This document shows, one piece after another, positions 11,501-21,700 of a stretch of 64,000 bases of DNA. The stretch's first letter is position 1; each line of letters begins with the position of its first letter. The notes under the pieces are model-generated. The model was given only the letters and a program-made list of their open reading frames with translations. It was not told the DNA's origin and searched no databases. The DNA comes from Brachionus manjavacas. Lineage: Eukaryota > Rotifera > Eurotatoria > Ploima > Brachionidae. Location of the stretch: assembly GCA_019054805.1 (NCBI GenBank), contig JAHQIY010000001.1:3052501-3116500 (forward strand), given 5' to 3'. The position numbers were made by a program, and so were the translations under genes.

Positions 11501-14500
11501 TGAAAATAAATTCCGCATTAGGGGGCAAGGCATTACGGTAATTGTCAATTTTTTAGATCTTGATAAATTTCGCTTCAAAACTTAATTGTGTTGGCAAATG
11601 TACCGGAGAAACTCTGGACTGCGAACCTAACACGCTAAATTCTAGGAAATAGGCGGTCATTTGTCATTTTAAACTATACACTTTTTTTAAAAAAACTTGT
11701 TTTGGAACTTCTTAAAATGAGTAAAAACAAATATTATGAAAGATTAGGAGCAATCACCATTTTAATTATTTTACCTAATGTTTTTCAGGATTAAAAAAAA
11801 ATTATTTAAATATTATTTATTTAATCAACTGTCAGATTCGTTGATCATATATAATTAATTATTATTTATTTATTTATTTGAGTCCGTTCCAAGCTAGAGC
11901 TTCTTCAGAATAAATTATATAAAAAAATAAAATCAAAATCAAAATAAATTAAGTAAGCTAAAAAAATGCAAAGAAAGTCAAAAAGTTAATGTGACACATG
12001 TTTACATAGTTGAAGCTTCAGGAAAAAAAGAGGAAATAGTAAGGTAGCAATTACACAATGAAGTTGGGTTTTTAATCATTAATTACCCAACTCCATTGTG
12101 TAATAAGCCTCATTTGTATTCCTCCACTTGTCTGAGAACAAATGGAATAGAATGACTCAGTCCTGTCCCAACATGTCTCTCACTCAACTCAAAAAGCCGA
12201 TTCAAGACTGTTAATATTTTAAGTTTATTTAGTGCCTCATGATGCACGATGTTGGAGGGAGTATCATATTTTAACTTAAGGATAGATCTAACTGCTGTTT
12301 TCTGATTGCTTTTTGATATCATTTTCAGAAAATGAATTCAAGCAAGGAAAAGAATAGTCTAAAATTGATCCGACTAAAGATTTATATAAATTTCTTAGTG
12401 TGTTTTGATTAAGACCCCATTTTTTGTTTGACAATATCATGATAATATTTAACCTTTTATTGCAGCGTTCTTTAATTTCGCTCTTTAAATTTAACTTAAA
12501 ATCAATTTAATACCAAGGAACTTGATAACATTTTGGCTCACTATTTGTTTCCATAAATTTTTAAGTTAACATTATCACTCTCTTTTTTGTACTTAGAAAA
12601 GACTACTGAAACGTCTTTTCAACTGATATCTTCATTTTCCATTTAATAAGCCATTGTTCTAGTTCGTTGGTGTATTTATTTATCGTATTTTCTAGGTTCC
12701 CCTTTTTGTTATAAATGAAGAATTTAACTAGATCATCTTCGAAAAGCAGAGAGTATTCATTCTAAAAAGTTGTGACACTATCCAAAATAAATAAATGATT
12801 CCACAATTAAGTTAATTGTGCCTTTTAATTTAAATTTAGATCGAACACTACAAATTGAATTAAAACATTTAATTTAAATAAAATTAATGTTTAAGTTTAA
12901 AAAATTGCAACATGGTGTTTTAAGATGTGTTGCATCTTTTTTAGAATAAGTATTTCATTTTCCATTCAAATAAATAATAAAATTAAACCTTATTAAATTT
13001 TTGTCTTTTTTTCTTGAAAGCTGTAGTATTTTAAAGAAAGGGCGAAAATTGCTCAAAACTAAAGGATTCCGAAAAAAAATAAGTTTAAAAATGTCTATGA
13101 ATGATAATAAAAGAAAGTAATGTCTGATGGCTTTCAAAAAAAATTTTTTGAATAACTAGAAATAAATTTATTTATTTGTTTTTACCATTTTGTTGTTCAG
13201 CTTTTTATCAGACCAAAATAAGAATCATTTAGATCTTAAGGATACTAAATTAATTAAAACTTAAGAAATTAAATTAATATTTGACAAAAATTTTATTTTG
13301 TTTTTTTTAATGCAAAAATTTAATAGAATGCTTTTAAATAACAAATTGAAAATAAATTTAGCGATTTGTATCTAATTTTATAATGAATTTATATTAAAAA
13401 GTTTATATTTTCCTACCAAAAAGATAACTTAACTTAAATGCAATTTTAAAATACATTTAACTGATAATTTTTGGAAAATGAGTTAGCTAAATTCTTTAAA
13501 TTAATCATTAGGAGTAAAATAAAATCATTAGTCAAAATTTTTTTATCAAATTTGAGTATCATCAAAGAAATAATTGTTGATGCAAATTTAAGAAGAGAGA
13601 TTTTAGGAAATTTTAGTTATAATAGAATTCAAAATTTTAAGAATTCTTTTCTTCTCCTTATAGAAGCTAATTCACAATAGAGAATAATTTTTCTTTCTTT
13701 CCCTCAAAAAATAATCTGACTTGCGAATTTGCAAAAAAAATATACTTCGATCAATCTTGAAACAGTTGACGTCGAAATTGTTGAGGTAAGAGTGTTTTCA
13801 TTAGTAAAAAAACCAATTGGAATATCTATATCAAAAATTTCTCTCATTACAACACTATTTTGCTCAGAGTCAACGACATTGATTTGAATATTTGAAGTAG
13901 AATTGAGCTCTTAATTTTTTTAATTTTTAAATAAAAAATAATTTAATCTAAAAAAAAAAATTACCAGAAAAAAAATCATTTGGAATAAATAAATTTCCGT
14001 CATCATCTAAAGTTATTTTTTTATCTTCAGCCCGCAGAGAGAATCTTTCTGTAGGATATATGTTTCTATCTACTTGGAATTGACCCATTCGTATTTTAGA
14101 AGTTCCATTGAAAAAAAACTGTCCAACAGGGTCATTGAATCTGTCAAAGTCATATCTTATAGGTGGTGTTGGCTGATTGCTTGTATCAATCTTGAGCCAT
14201 ATCACTTTTGCATATTCCTTTTCGGGTTTTTGTTTAATATTTAGTTTAAGATCCAAATAAGGGTTTGAATATTTGAGAAATTCGTTTCCTAGTTTTTGTT
14301 TTAAAATTATTTTTCCATCTTTCGTAATATCAAAGTATTTATTTGTTTCCAAAACGGAGAATTCAAAATTTTGTTGCTGATCGGAATCCAAGGGAACAAG
14401 TTGAGCTATAGTTGTCTCTTTTGGCAAATTAAAATTTACGCTTATATTTAGAACAAGAGTTGTATTGTTATCGAATAGAACTCGAGAATATTCTTCTTTT

Positions 14501-15364
14501 TCAATTGGAATCAGAAAATATTTCTTATTTTAAAAAAAATACTTTTTAGTTAAAATGAGATAAAAAAAGCAAGTAATCTAGGCTTAAATAATTCTTGGCT
14601 TTTAAAGTTAATTCCTTTTTAAACTTCGCGTTGAGAATGAAATTAGCAATTGATGGCAAACCTGACATAATTATTTAGAAAGACAGAAAACTAAGAAAAG
14701 ATCAGTAAAAAAATTAAAAAAGATTGTGATTTTAATGAATTTATAATTTATTTAATGATTTTTAGAAAAAAATCAGCCTAAATGATTCAAAACCAGAATT
14801 AAATCAAATTTAAATAAACTTCAAATTAACTACTGTAAAAAAATTAAAATAGAAAGTTCAGAATTCCACGCAGATTATCTAAAAAATAAAATTTATTTTC
14901 CTCAACATTCGTATAAATAAAAAACTAATTTTTAAAAGAGAGTATAACCAATTAAAAGTAATAAAAAATTACAGTGAATTCAATATCAGGAATAAACAAA
15001 TCTTGCACAGAGATGGTGACAAAAACGAATTGTTGTTCCAAAAAAATGGGTCGTTTTAGATACAATTTATCAGATTTAAGATAAAAAAAAGGGTCATCGT
15101 CCACTACTCGTATCGAAGTATAACTTTGATTTGAATTTGATGAAACAATTATTGATGCAATTAGACTATCGATTGGTGTTTTCGAGTTCAAACGAATATT
15201 TGGCTCAAGATTGAGAAAAATGTTTCGAATATCATTAATTGATTTCTATTAATGTAAATTTATTATGAAACAGAAATAAATAAAAAAACAATATTTACCA
15301 TGTTGGTGATTTGGGCATAAAGAATGTGAGGAAAGAAAAATATCAAAAAAAAATTTAAACTCAT
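2589..15364 (-). CDS. Cadherin/EGF-like single-pass membrane protein, about 1,496 aa, nine exons
   Basis: Exons (minus): 15364-15299, 15245-14973, 14523-13965, 13909-13746, 9013-6955, 4227-3914, 3753-3636, 3584-3270 and 3211-2589. They sum to 4,491 nt (1,497 codons), all phases agreeing. Exon 1 encodes a signal peptide (MSLNFFLIFFFPHILYAQ). Residues about 23-354 hold two or three cadherin-like repeats (VDDDPFFYLKSDKLYLKRP; FEFSVLETNKYFDITKDGKI; ending SNIQINVVD). From about 355 come Cys-rich EGF-like modules (CLCDSEYKGFRC; CQCERDSIIGTNC), then a roughly 450-residue unrecognised ectodomain. A very hydrophobic membrane segment at about 1101-1125 runs into CCCCFKWC and a KRRK stop-transfer signal. 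The tail of about 370 residues carries a zinc-finger-like cluster (ICCYCQ, CDVCFYYC). An adhesion or receptor role is inferred from family knowledge. Intron 7 (3635-3585) is 51 nt with no stop, so it may be retained as 17 extra residues. Confidence 0.75.
4264..4542 (-). mobile_element. Truncated LINE 3'-end fragment
   Basis: This fragment lies in intron 5 of the cadherin-like gene. Read on the minus strand it ends in a motif of the form CTGAAGGAGCTC followed by A-rich sequence. It shares CAATTACACAATGGAGTTGG and its surroundings (as written on the plus strand) with the copies near 12.05 kb and 51.93 kb. No coding capacity remains. The 3' anchoring with 5' truncation is typical of LINE insertion. 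Confidence 0.5.
5737..6381. mobile_element. Merlin-like non-autonomous DNA transposon (645 bp) with 8-bp TSD
   Basis: The termini are long inverted repeats beginning GGGTCTGTTAAAACTCAAGA; the match extends about 60 bp inward with repeated AAGATCA words. A perfect 8-bp target-site duplication, ATATCAAT, flanks it (5729-5736 and 6382-6389). The GGGTCT terminus and 8-bp duplication match the larger Merlin-type element at 58.7 kb. A plus-strand ORF from ATG 5955 to 6224 (about 89 codons) with a basic end (LKSKKK) has no recognised function and is probably element-borne. It sits in intron 5 of the cadherin-like gene. Confidence 0.8.
6390..6954. other. Intron sequence without features
   Basis: This is the 5'-proximal part of intron 5 of the minus-strand cadherin-like gene, between its donor at 6954 and the Merlin-like insertion. 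It is A+T-rich, with no exon or repeat that I can support. Confidence 0.5.
9014..10724. other. Intron 4 of the cadherin-like gene, 3' part
   Basis: About 1.7 kb of A+T-rich intronic sequence between exon 5 and the 812-bp element. Both strands carry frequent stops in every frame. I see no exon, no tandem repeat and no structural RNA. Confidence 0.5.
10727..11538 (-). mobile_element. 812-bp DNA element with about 270-bp terminal inverted repeats and an AT-hook ORF
   Basis: The ends are inverted copies beginning CCGTAATGCCTTGCCCCCTA and flanked by TA on both sides (10725-10726, 11539-11540), consistent with a TA duplication. The arms pair almost perfectly for about 270 bp (roughly 10727-11000 against 11270-11538) and carry many AATGC/GCATT words, likely transposase-binding subterminal repeats. 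The unique centre encodes on the minus strand a 54-codon ORF (about 11270-11103, MNKAANTQSEVENES...) with a basic Gly/Arg-rich AT-hook-like core (RKGRGGRKKGSKNKK). No transposase is present, so it is non-autonomous. The superfamily is uncertain: TA target points to Tc1/mariner, but the arm length is unusual. Confidence 0.75.
11862..12780 (-). pseudogene. 5'-truncated LINE with reverse-transcriptase remnant
   Basis: On the minus strand, 12780-12600 encodes the end of a non-LTR reverse transcriptase (DDLVKFFIYNKKGNLEN, then WLIKWKMKISVEKT), nearly identical to the plus-strand copy at 51.1 kb. The rest encodes a decayed C-terminal part. The minus-strand 3' end is CTGAAGAAGCTCTAGCTTGG followed by an AAAT-rich tail (TTTATTTATTT on the plus strand at about 11870). 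It lies within intron 4 of the cadherin-like gene. It is non-functional, with stops and frameshifts. Confidence 0.7.
12781..13745. other. Intron 4 of the cadherin-like gene, 5' part
   Basis: A+T-rich intronic sequence between the LINE remnant and exon 4. Short open stretches exist on both strands (a 69-codon one on plus at 13471-13680) but show no family signature, splice context or codon bias. I consider it non-coding. Confidence 0.5.
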
Positions 15365-15595
15365 TCTGTTATTTTGAAAAAGAAAAATCTTGAAAAATCT
15401 ATAATGAATAGTAAGTAATAAAAAATAAACCATATTTAAAAAAAAAAATATATATGAAACATATGTAAAAAAATTCGCAATATTAAAAAGAATAAATTAA
15501 AAAAACAAAATAAAAATAAAACAAATTATTATTTCAAAAATTCTAAAAAAAATAAACTATATATTTGACGTAGTTCCGTTAATTACTGATTACCG

Positions 15596-18500
15596 TTAAC
15601 CAATAATTGACGTTGTTGTACCTTGTGTATTTGTAGATATTTTTGGATTTGAAGTGAAATATTCCGATGTGGTTGTTTCTTGTCTTTGAGTCGGATTGCT
15701 GGTTACAAAAACTGTTGGTTCATCAATAATTGACGTTGTTGTACCTTGTGTATTTGTAGATATTTTTGGATTTGAAGTGAAATATTCCGATGTGGTTGTT
15801 TCTTGTCTTTGAGTCGGATTGCTGGTTACAAAAACTGTTGGTTCACCAATAATTGACGTTGTTGTACCTTGTGTATTTGTAGATATTTTTGGATTTGAAG
15901 TGAAATATTCCGATGTGGTTGTTTCTTGTCTTTGAGTCGGATTGCTGGTTACAAAAACTGTTGGTTCATCAATAATTGACGTTGTTGTACCTTGTGTATT
16001 TGTAGATATTTTTGGATTTGAAGTGAAATATTCCGATGTGGTTGTTTCTTGTCTTTGAGTCGGATTGCTGGTTACAAAAACTGTTGGTTCATCAATAATT
16101 GACGTTGTTGTACCTTGTGTATTTGTAGATATTTTTGGATTTGAAGTGAAATATTCCGATGTGGTCATTTCTTGTCTTTGAGTCGGATTGCTGGTTACAA
16201 AAACTGTTGGTTCATCAATAATTGACGTTGTTGTACCTTGTGTATTTGCAGATATTTTTGGATTTGAAGTGAAATATTCCGATGTGGTTATTTCTTGTCT
16301 TTGAGTCGGATTGTTGGTTACAAAAACTGTTGGTTCATCATTAATTGACGTTGTTGTACCTTGTGTATTTGTAGATTTTTTTGGATTTGAAGTGAAATAT
16401 TCCGATGTGTTTGTTTCTTGTCTTTGAGTCGGATTGCTGGTTACAAAAACTGTTGGTTCATCATTAATTGACGTTGTTGTACCTTGTGTATTTGTAGATT
16501 TTTTTGGATTTGAAGTGAAATATTCCGATGTGGTTGTTTCTTGTCTTTGAGTCGGATTGCTGGTTACAAAAACTGTTGGTTCATCAATAATTGACGTTGT
16601 TGTACCTTGTGTATTTGTAAATTTTTTTGGATTTGAAGTGAAATATTCCGATGTGGTTGTTTCTTGTCTTTGAGTCGGATTGCTGGTTACAAAAACTGTT
16701 GGTTCATCATTAATTGACGTTGTTGTACCTTGTGTATTTGCAGATATTTTTGGATTTGAAGTGAAATATTCCGATGTGGTTGTTTCTTGTCTTTGAGTCG
16801 GATTGTTGGTTACAAAAACTGTTGGTTCATCATTAATTGACGTTGTTGTACCTTGTGTATTTGTAGATATTTTTGGATTTGAAGTGAAATATTCCGATGT
16901 GGTTGTTTCTTGTCTTTGAGTCGGATTGCTGGTTACAAAAACTGTTGGTTCATCATTAATTGACGTTGTTGTACCTTGTGTATTTGCAGATATTTTTGGA
17001 TTTGAAGTGAAATATTCCGATGTGGTTGTTTCTTGTCTTTGAGTCGGATTGCTGGTTACAAAAACTGTTGGTTCATCATTAATTGACGTTGTTGTACCTT
17101 GTGTATTTGTAGATATTTTTGGATTTGAAGTGAAATATTCCGATGTGGTTGTTTCTTGTCTTTGAGTCGGATTGCTGGTTACAAAAACTGTTGGTTCATC
17201 ATTAATTGACGTTGTTGTACCTTGTGTATTTGCAGATATTTTTGGATTTGAAGTGAAATATTCCGATGTGGTTGTTTCTTGTCTTTGAGTCGGATTGCTG
17301 GTTACAAAAACTGTTGGTTCAACAATAATTGACGTTGTTGTTCCTTGTGTATTTGTAGATATTTTTTGGATTTGTAGTGAAATATTCCGATGTGGTTGTT
17401 TCTTGTCTTTGAGTCGGATTGCTGGTTACAAAAAATGTTGGTTCACCAATAATTGACGTTGTTGATCCTTGTGTATTTGTAGATATTTTTGGATTTGAAG
17501 TGAAATATTCCGATGTGGTTGTTTCTTGTCTTTGAGTCGGATTGTTGGTTACAAAAACTGTTGGTTCATCATTAATTGACGTTGTTGTACCTTGTGTATT
17601 TGTAGATATTTTTGGATTTGAAGTGAAATATTCCGATGTGGTTGTTTCTTGTCTTTGAGTCGGATTGCTGGTTACAAAAACTGTTGGTTCATCATTAATT
17701 GACGTTGTTGTACCTTGTGTATTTGTAGATATTTTTGGATTTGAAGTGAAATATTCCGATGTGGTTGTTTCTTGTCTTTGAGTCGGATTGCTGGTTACAA
17801 AAACTGTTGGTTCATCATTAATTGACGTTGTTGTACCTTGTGTATTTGCAGATATTTTTGGATTTGAAGTGAAATATTCCGATGTGGTTGTTTCTTGTCT
17901 TTGAGTCGGATTGCTGGTTACAAAAACTGTTGGTTCATCATTAATTGACGTTGTTGTACCTTGTGTATTTGTAGATATTTTTGGATTTGAAGTGAAATAT
18001 TCCGATGTGGTTGTTTCTTGTCTTTGAGTCGGATTGCTGGTTACAAAAACTGTTGGTTCATCATTATTTGACGTTGTTGTACCTTGTGTATTTGTAGATA
18101 TTTTTGGATTTGCAGTGAAATATTCCGATGTGGTTGTTTCTTGTCTTTGAGTCGGATTGCTGGTTACAAAAACTGTTGGTTCATCATTAATTGACGTTGT
18201 TGTACCTTGTGTATTTGCAGATATTTTTGGATTTGAAGTGAAATATTCCGATGTGGTTGTTTCTTGTCTTTGAGTCGGATTACTGGTTACAAAAACTGTT
18301 GGTTCATCATTATTTGACGTTGTTGTACCTTGTGTATTTGTAGATATTTTTGGATTTGAAGTGAAATATTCCGATGTGGTTGTTTCTTGTCTTTGAGTCG
18401 GATTGCTGGTTACAAAAACTGTTGGTTCATCAATAATTGACGTTGTTGTACCTTGTGTATTTGTAAATTTTTTGGATTTGAAGTGAAATATTCCGATGTG

Positions 18501-21500
18501 GTTGTTTCTTGTCTTTGAGTCGGATTGCTGGTTACAAAAACTGTTGGTTCATCATTAATTGACGTTGTTGTACCTTGTGTATTTGTAGATATTTTTGGAT
18601 TTGAAGTGAAATATTCCGATGTGGTTGTTTCTTGTCTTTGAGTCGGATTGCTGGTTACAAAAACTGTTGGTTCATCAATAATTGACGTTGTTGTACCTTG
18701 TGTATTTGCAGATATTTTTGGATTTGAAGTGAAATATTCCGATGTGGTTGTTTCTTGTCTTTGAGTCGGATTGCTGGTTACAAAAACTGTTGGTTCATCA
18801 TTAATTGACGTTGTTGTACCTTGTGTATTTGTAGATATTTTTGGATTTGAAGTGAAATATTCCGATGTGGTTGTTTCTTGTCTTTGAGTCGGATTGCTGG
18901 TTACAAAAACTGTTGGTTCATCATTAATTGACGTTGTTGTACCTTGTGTATTTGCAGATATTTTTGGATTTGCAGTGAAATATTCCGATGTGGTTGTTTC
19001 TTGTCTTTGAGTCGGATTGCTGGTTACAAAAACTGTTGGTTCATCATTAATTGACGTTGTTGTACCTTGTGTATTTGCAGATATTTTTGGATTTGAAGTG
19101 AAATATTCCGATGTGGTTGTTTCTTGTCTTTGAGTCGGATTGCTGGTTACAAAAACTGTTGGTTCATCATTAATTGACGTTGTTGTACCTTGTGTATTTG
19201 TAGATATTTTTGGATTTGAAGTGAAGTATTCCGATGTGGTCATTTCTTGTCTTTGAGTCGGATTGCTGGTTACAAAAACTGTTGGTTCATCAATAATTGA
19301 CGTTGTTGTACCTTGTGTATTTGTAAATTTTTTTGGATTTGAAGTGAAATATTCCGATGTGGTTGTTTCTTGTCTTTGAGTCGGATTGCTGGTTACAAAA
19401 ACTGTTGGTTCATCATTAATTGACGTTGTTGTACCTTGTGTATTTGCAGATATTTTTGGATTTGAAGTGAAATATTCCGATGTGGTTGTTTCTTGTCTTT
19501 GAGTCGGATTGTTGGTTACAAAAACTGTTGGTTCATCATTAATTGACGTTGTTGTACCTTGTGTATTTGTAGATATTTTTGGATTTGAAGTGAAATATTC
19601 CGATGTGGTTGTTTCTTGTCTTTGAGTCGGATTGCTGGTTACAAAAACTGTTGGTTCATCATTAATTGACGTTGTTGTACCTTGTGTATTTGTAGATATT
19701 TTTGGATTTGAAGTGAAATATTCCGATGTGGTTGTTTCTTGTCTTTGAGTCGGATTGCTGGTTACAAAAACTGTTGGTTCATCATTAATTGACGTTGTTG
19801 TACCTTGTGTATTTGCAGATATTTTTGGATTTGCAGTGAAATATTCCGATGTGGTTGTTTCTTGTCTTTGAGTCGGATTGCTGGTTACAAAAACTGTTGG
19901 TTCATCATTAATTGACGTTGTTGTACCTTGTGTATTTGCAGATATTTTTGGATTTGAAGTGAAATATTCCGATGTGGTTGTTTCTTGTCTTTGAGTCGGA
20001 TTGCTGGTTACAAAAACTGTTGGTTCATCATTAATTGACGTTGTTGTACCTTGTGTATTTGTAGATTTTTTTGGATTTGAAGTGAAATATTCCGATGTGG
20101 TTGTTTCTTGTCTTTGAGTCGGATTGCTGGTTACAAAAACTGTTGGTTCATCATTATTTGACGTTGTTGTACCTTGTGTATTTGTAGATATTTTTGGATT
20201 TGCAGTGAAATATTCCGATGTGGTTGTTTCTTGTCTTTGAGTCGGATTGCTGGTTACAAAAACTGTTGGTTCATCATTAATTGACGTTGTTGTACCTTGT
20301 GTATTTGCAGATATTTTTGGATTTGAAGTGAAATATTCCGATGTGGTTGTTTCTTGTCTTTGAGTCGGATTGCTGGTTACAAAAACTGTTGGTTCATCAT
20401 TATTTGACGTTGTTGTACCTTGTGTATTTGTAGATATTTTTGGATTTGAAGTGAAATATTCCGATGTGGTTGTTTCTTGTCTTTGAGTCGGATTGCTGGT
20501 TACAAAAACTGTTGGTTCATCAATAATTGACGTTGTTGTACCTTGTGTATTTGTAAATTTTTTTGGATTTGAAGTGAAATATTCCGATGTGGTTGTTTCT
20601 TGTCTTTGAGTCGGATTGCTGGTTACAAAAACTGTTGGTTCATCATTAATTGACGTTGTTGTACCTTGTGTATTTGCAGATATTTTTGGATTTGAAGTGA
20701 AATATTCCGATGTGGTTGTTTCTTGTCTTTGAGTCGGATTGTAGGTTACAATAACCGTTGGTTCATCATTAATTGACGTTGTTGTACCTTGTGTATTTGC
20801 AGATATTTTTGGATTTGAAGTGAAATATTCCGATGTGGTTGTTTCTTGTCTTTGAGTCGGATTGCTGGTTACAAAAACTGTTGGTTCATCATTAATTGAC
20901 GTTGTTGTACCTTGTGTATTTGCAGATATTTTTGGATTTGAAGTGAAATATTCCGATGTGGTTGTTTCTTGTCTTTGAGTCGGATTGCTGGTTACAAAAA
21001 CTGTTGGTTCATCATTAATTGACGTTGTTGTACCTTGTGTATTTGCAGATATTTTTGGATTTGAAGTGAAATATTCCGATGTGGTTGTTTCTTGTCTTTG
21101 AGTCGGATTGCTGGTTACAAAAACTGTTGGTTCATCATTAATTGACGTTGTTGTACCTTGTGTATTTGCAGATATTTTTGGATTTGAAGTGAAATATTCC
21201 GATGTGGTTGTTTCTTGTCTTTGAGTCGGATTGCTGGTTACAAAAACTGTTGGTTCACCAATAATTGACGTTGTTGTACCTTGTGTATTTGTAGATATTT
21301 TTGGATTTGTAGTGAAATATTCCGATGTGGTTGTTTCTTGTCTTTGAGTCGGATTGCTGGTTACAAAAACTGTTGGTTCACCAATAATTGACGTTGTTGA
21401 TCTTTGTGTATTTGTAGATATTTTTGGATTTGTAGTGAAATATTCCGATGTGGTTGTTTCTTGTCTTTGAGTCGGATTGCTGGTTACAAAAACTGTTGGT

Positions 21501-21700
21501 TCACCAATAATTGACGTTGTTGATCCTTGTGTATTTGTAGATATTTTTGGATTTGTAGTGAAATATTCCGATGTGGTTGTTTCTTGTCTTTGAGTCGGAT
21601 TGCTGGTTACAAAAACTGTTGGTTCACCAATAATTGACGTTGTTGATCCTTGTGTATTTGTAGATATTTTTGGATTTGTGGTGAAATATTCCGATGTGGT
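15596..21700 (-). repeat. 123-bp coding minisatellite, about 50 copies
   Basis: The period is 41 codons, consensus starting ETTTSEYFTSNPKISTNTQG and ending EPTVFVTSNPTQRQ. Copies differ at a few positions only (STNTQ/SANTQ, SIIDE/SINDE/SIIGE, FTS/FTT/FTA), and variants alternate in blocks, pointing to higher-order duplication and recent homogenisation. Thr+Ser content is near 40 percent, as expected of an O-glycosylated mucin domain. The oldest-looking copies (FTTNPK, SIIGE) lie at the 21.3-21.7 kb end, next to the unique region. Confidence 0.95.

Noticed and set aside
15596-21700. CRISPR-like or satellite array
   Set aside because: The repeats are contiguous 123-bp coding units without spacers, in frame with a spliced gene, in a eukaryotic setting.
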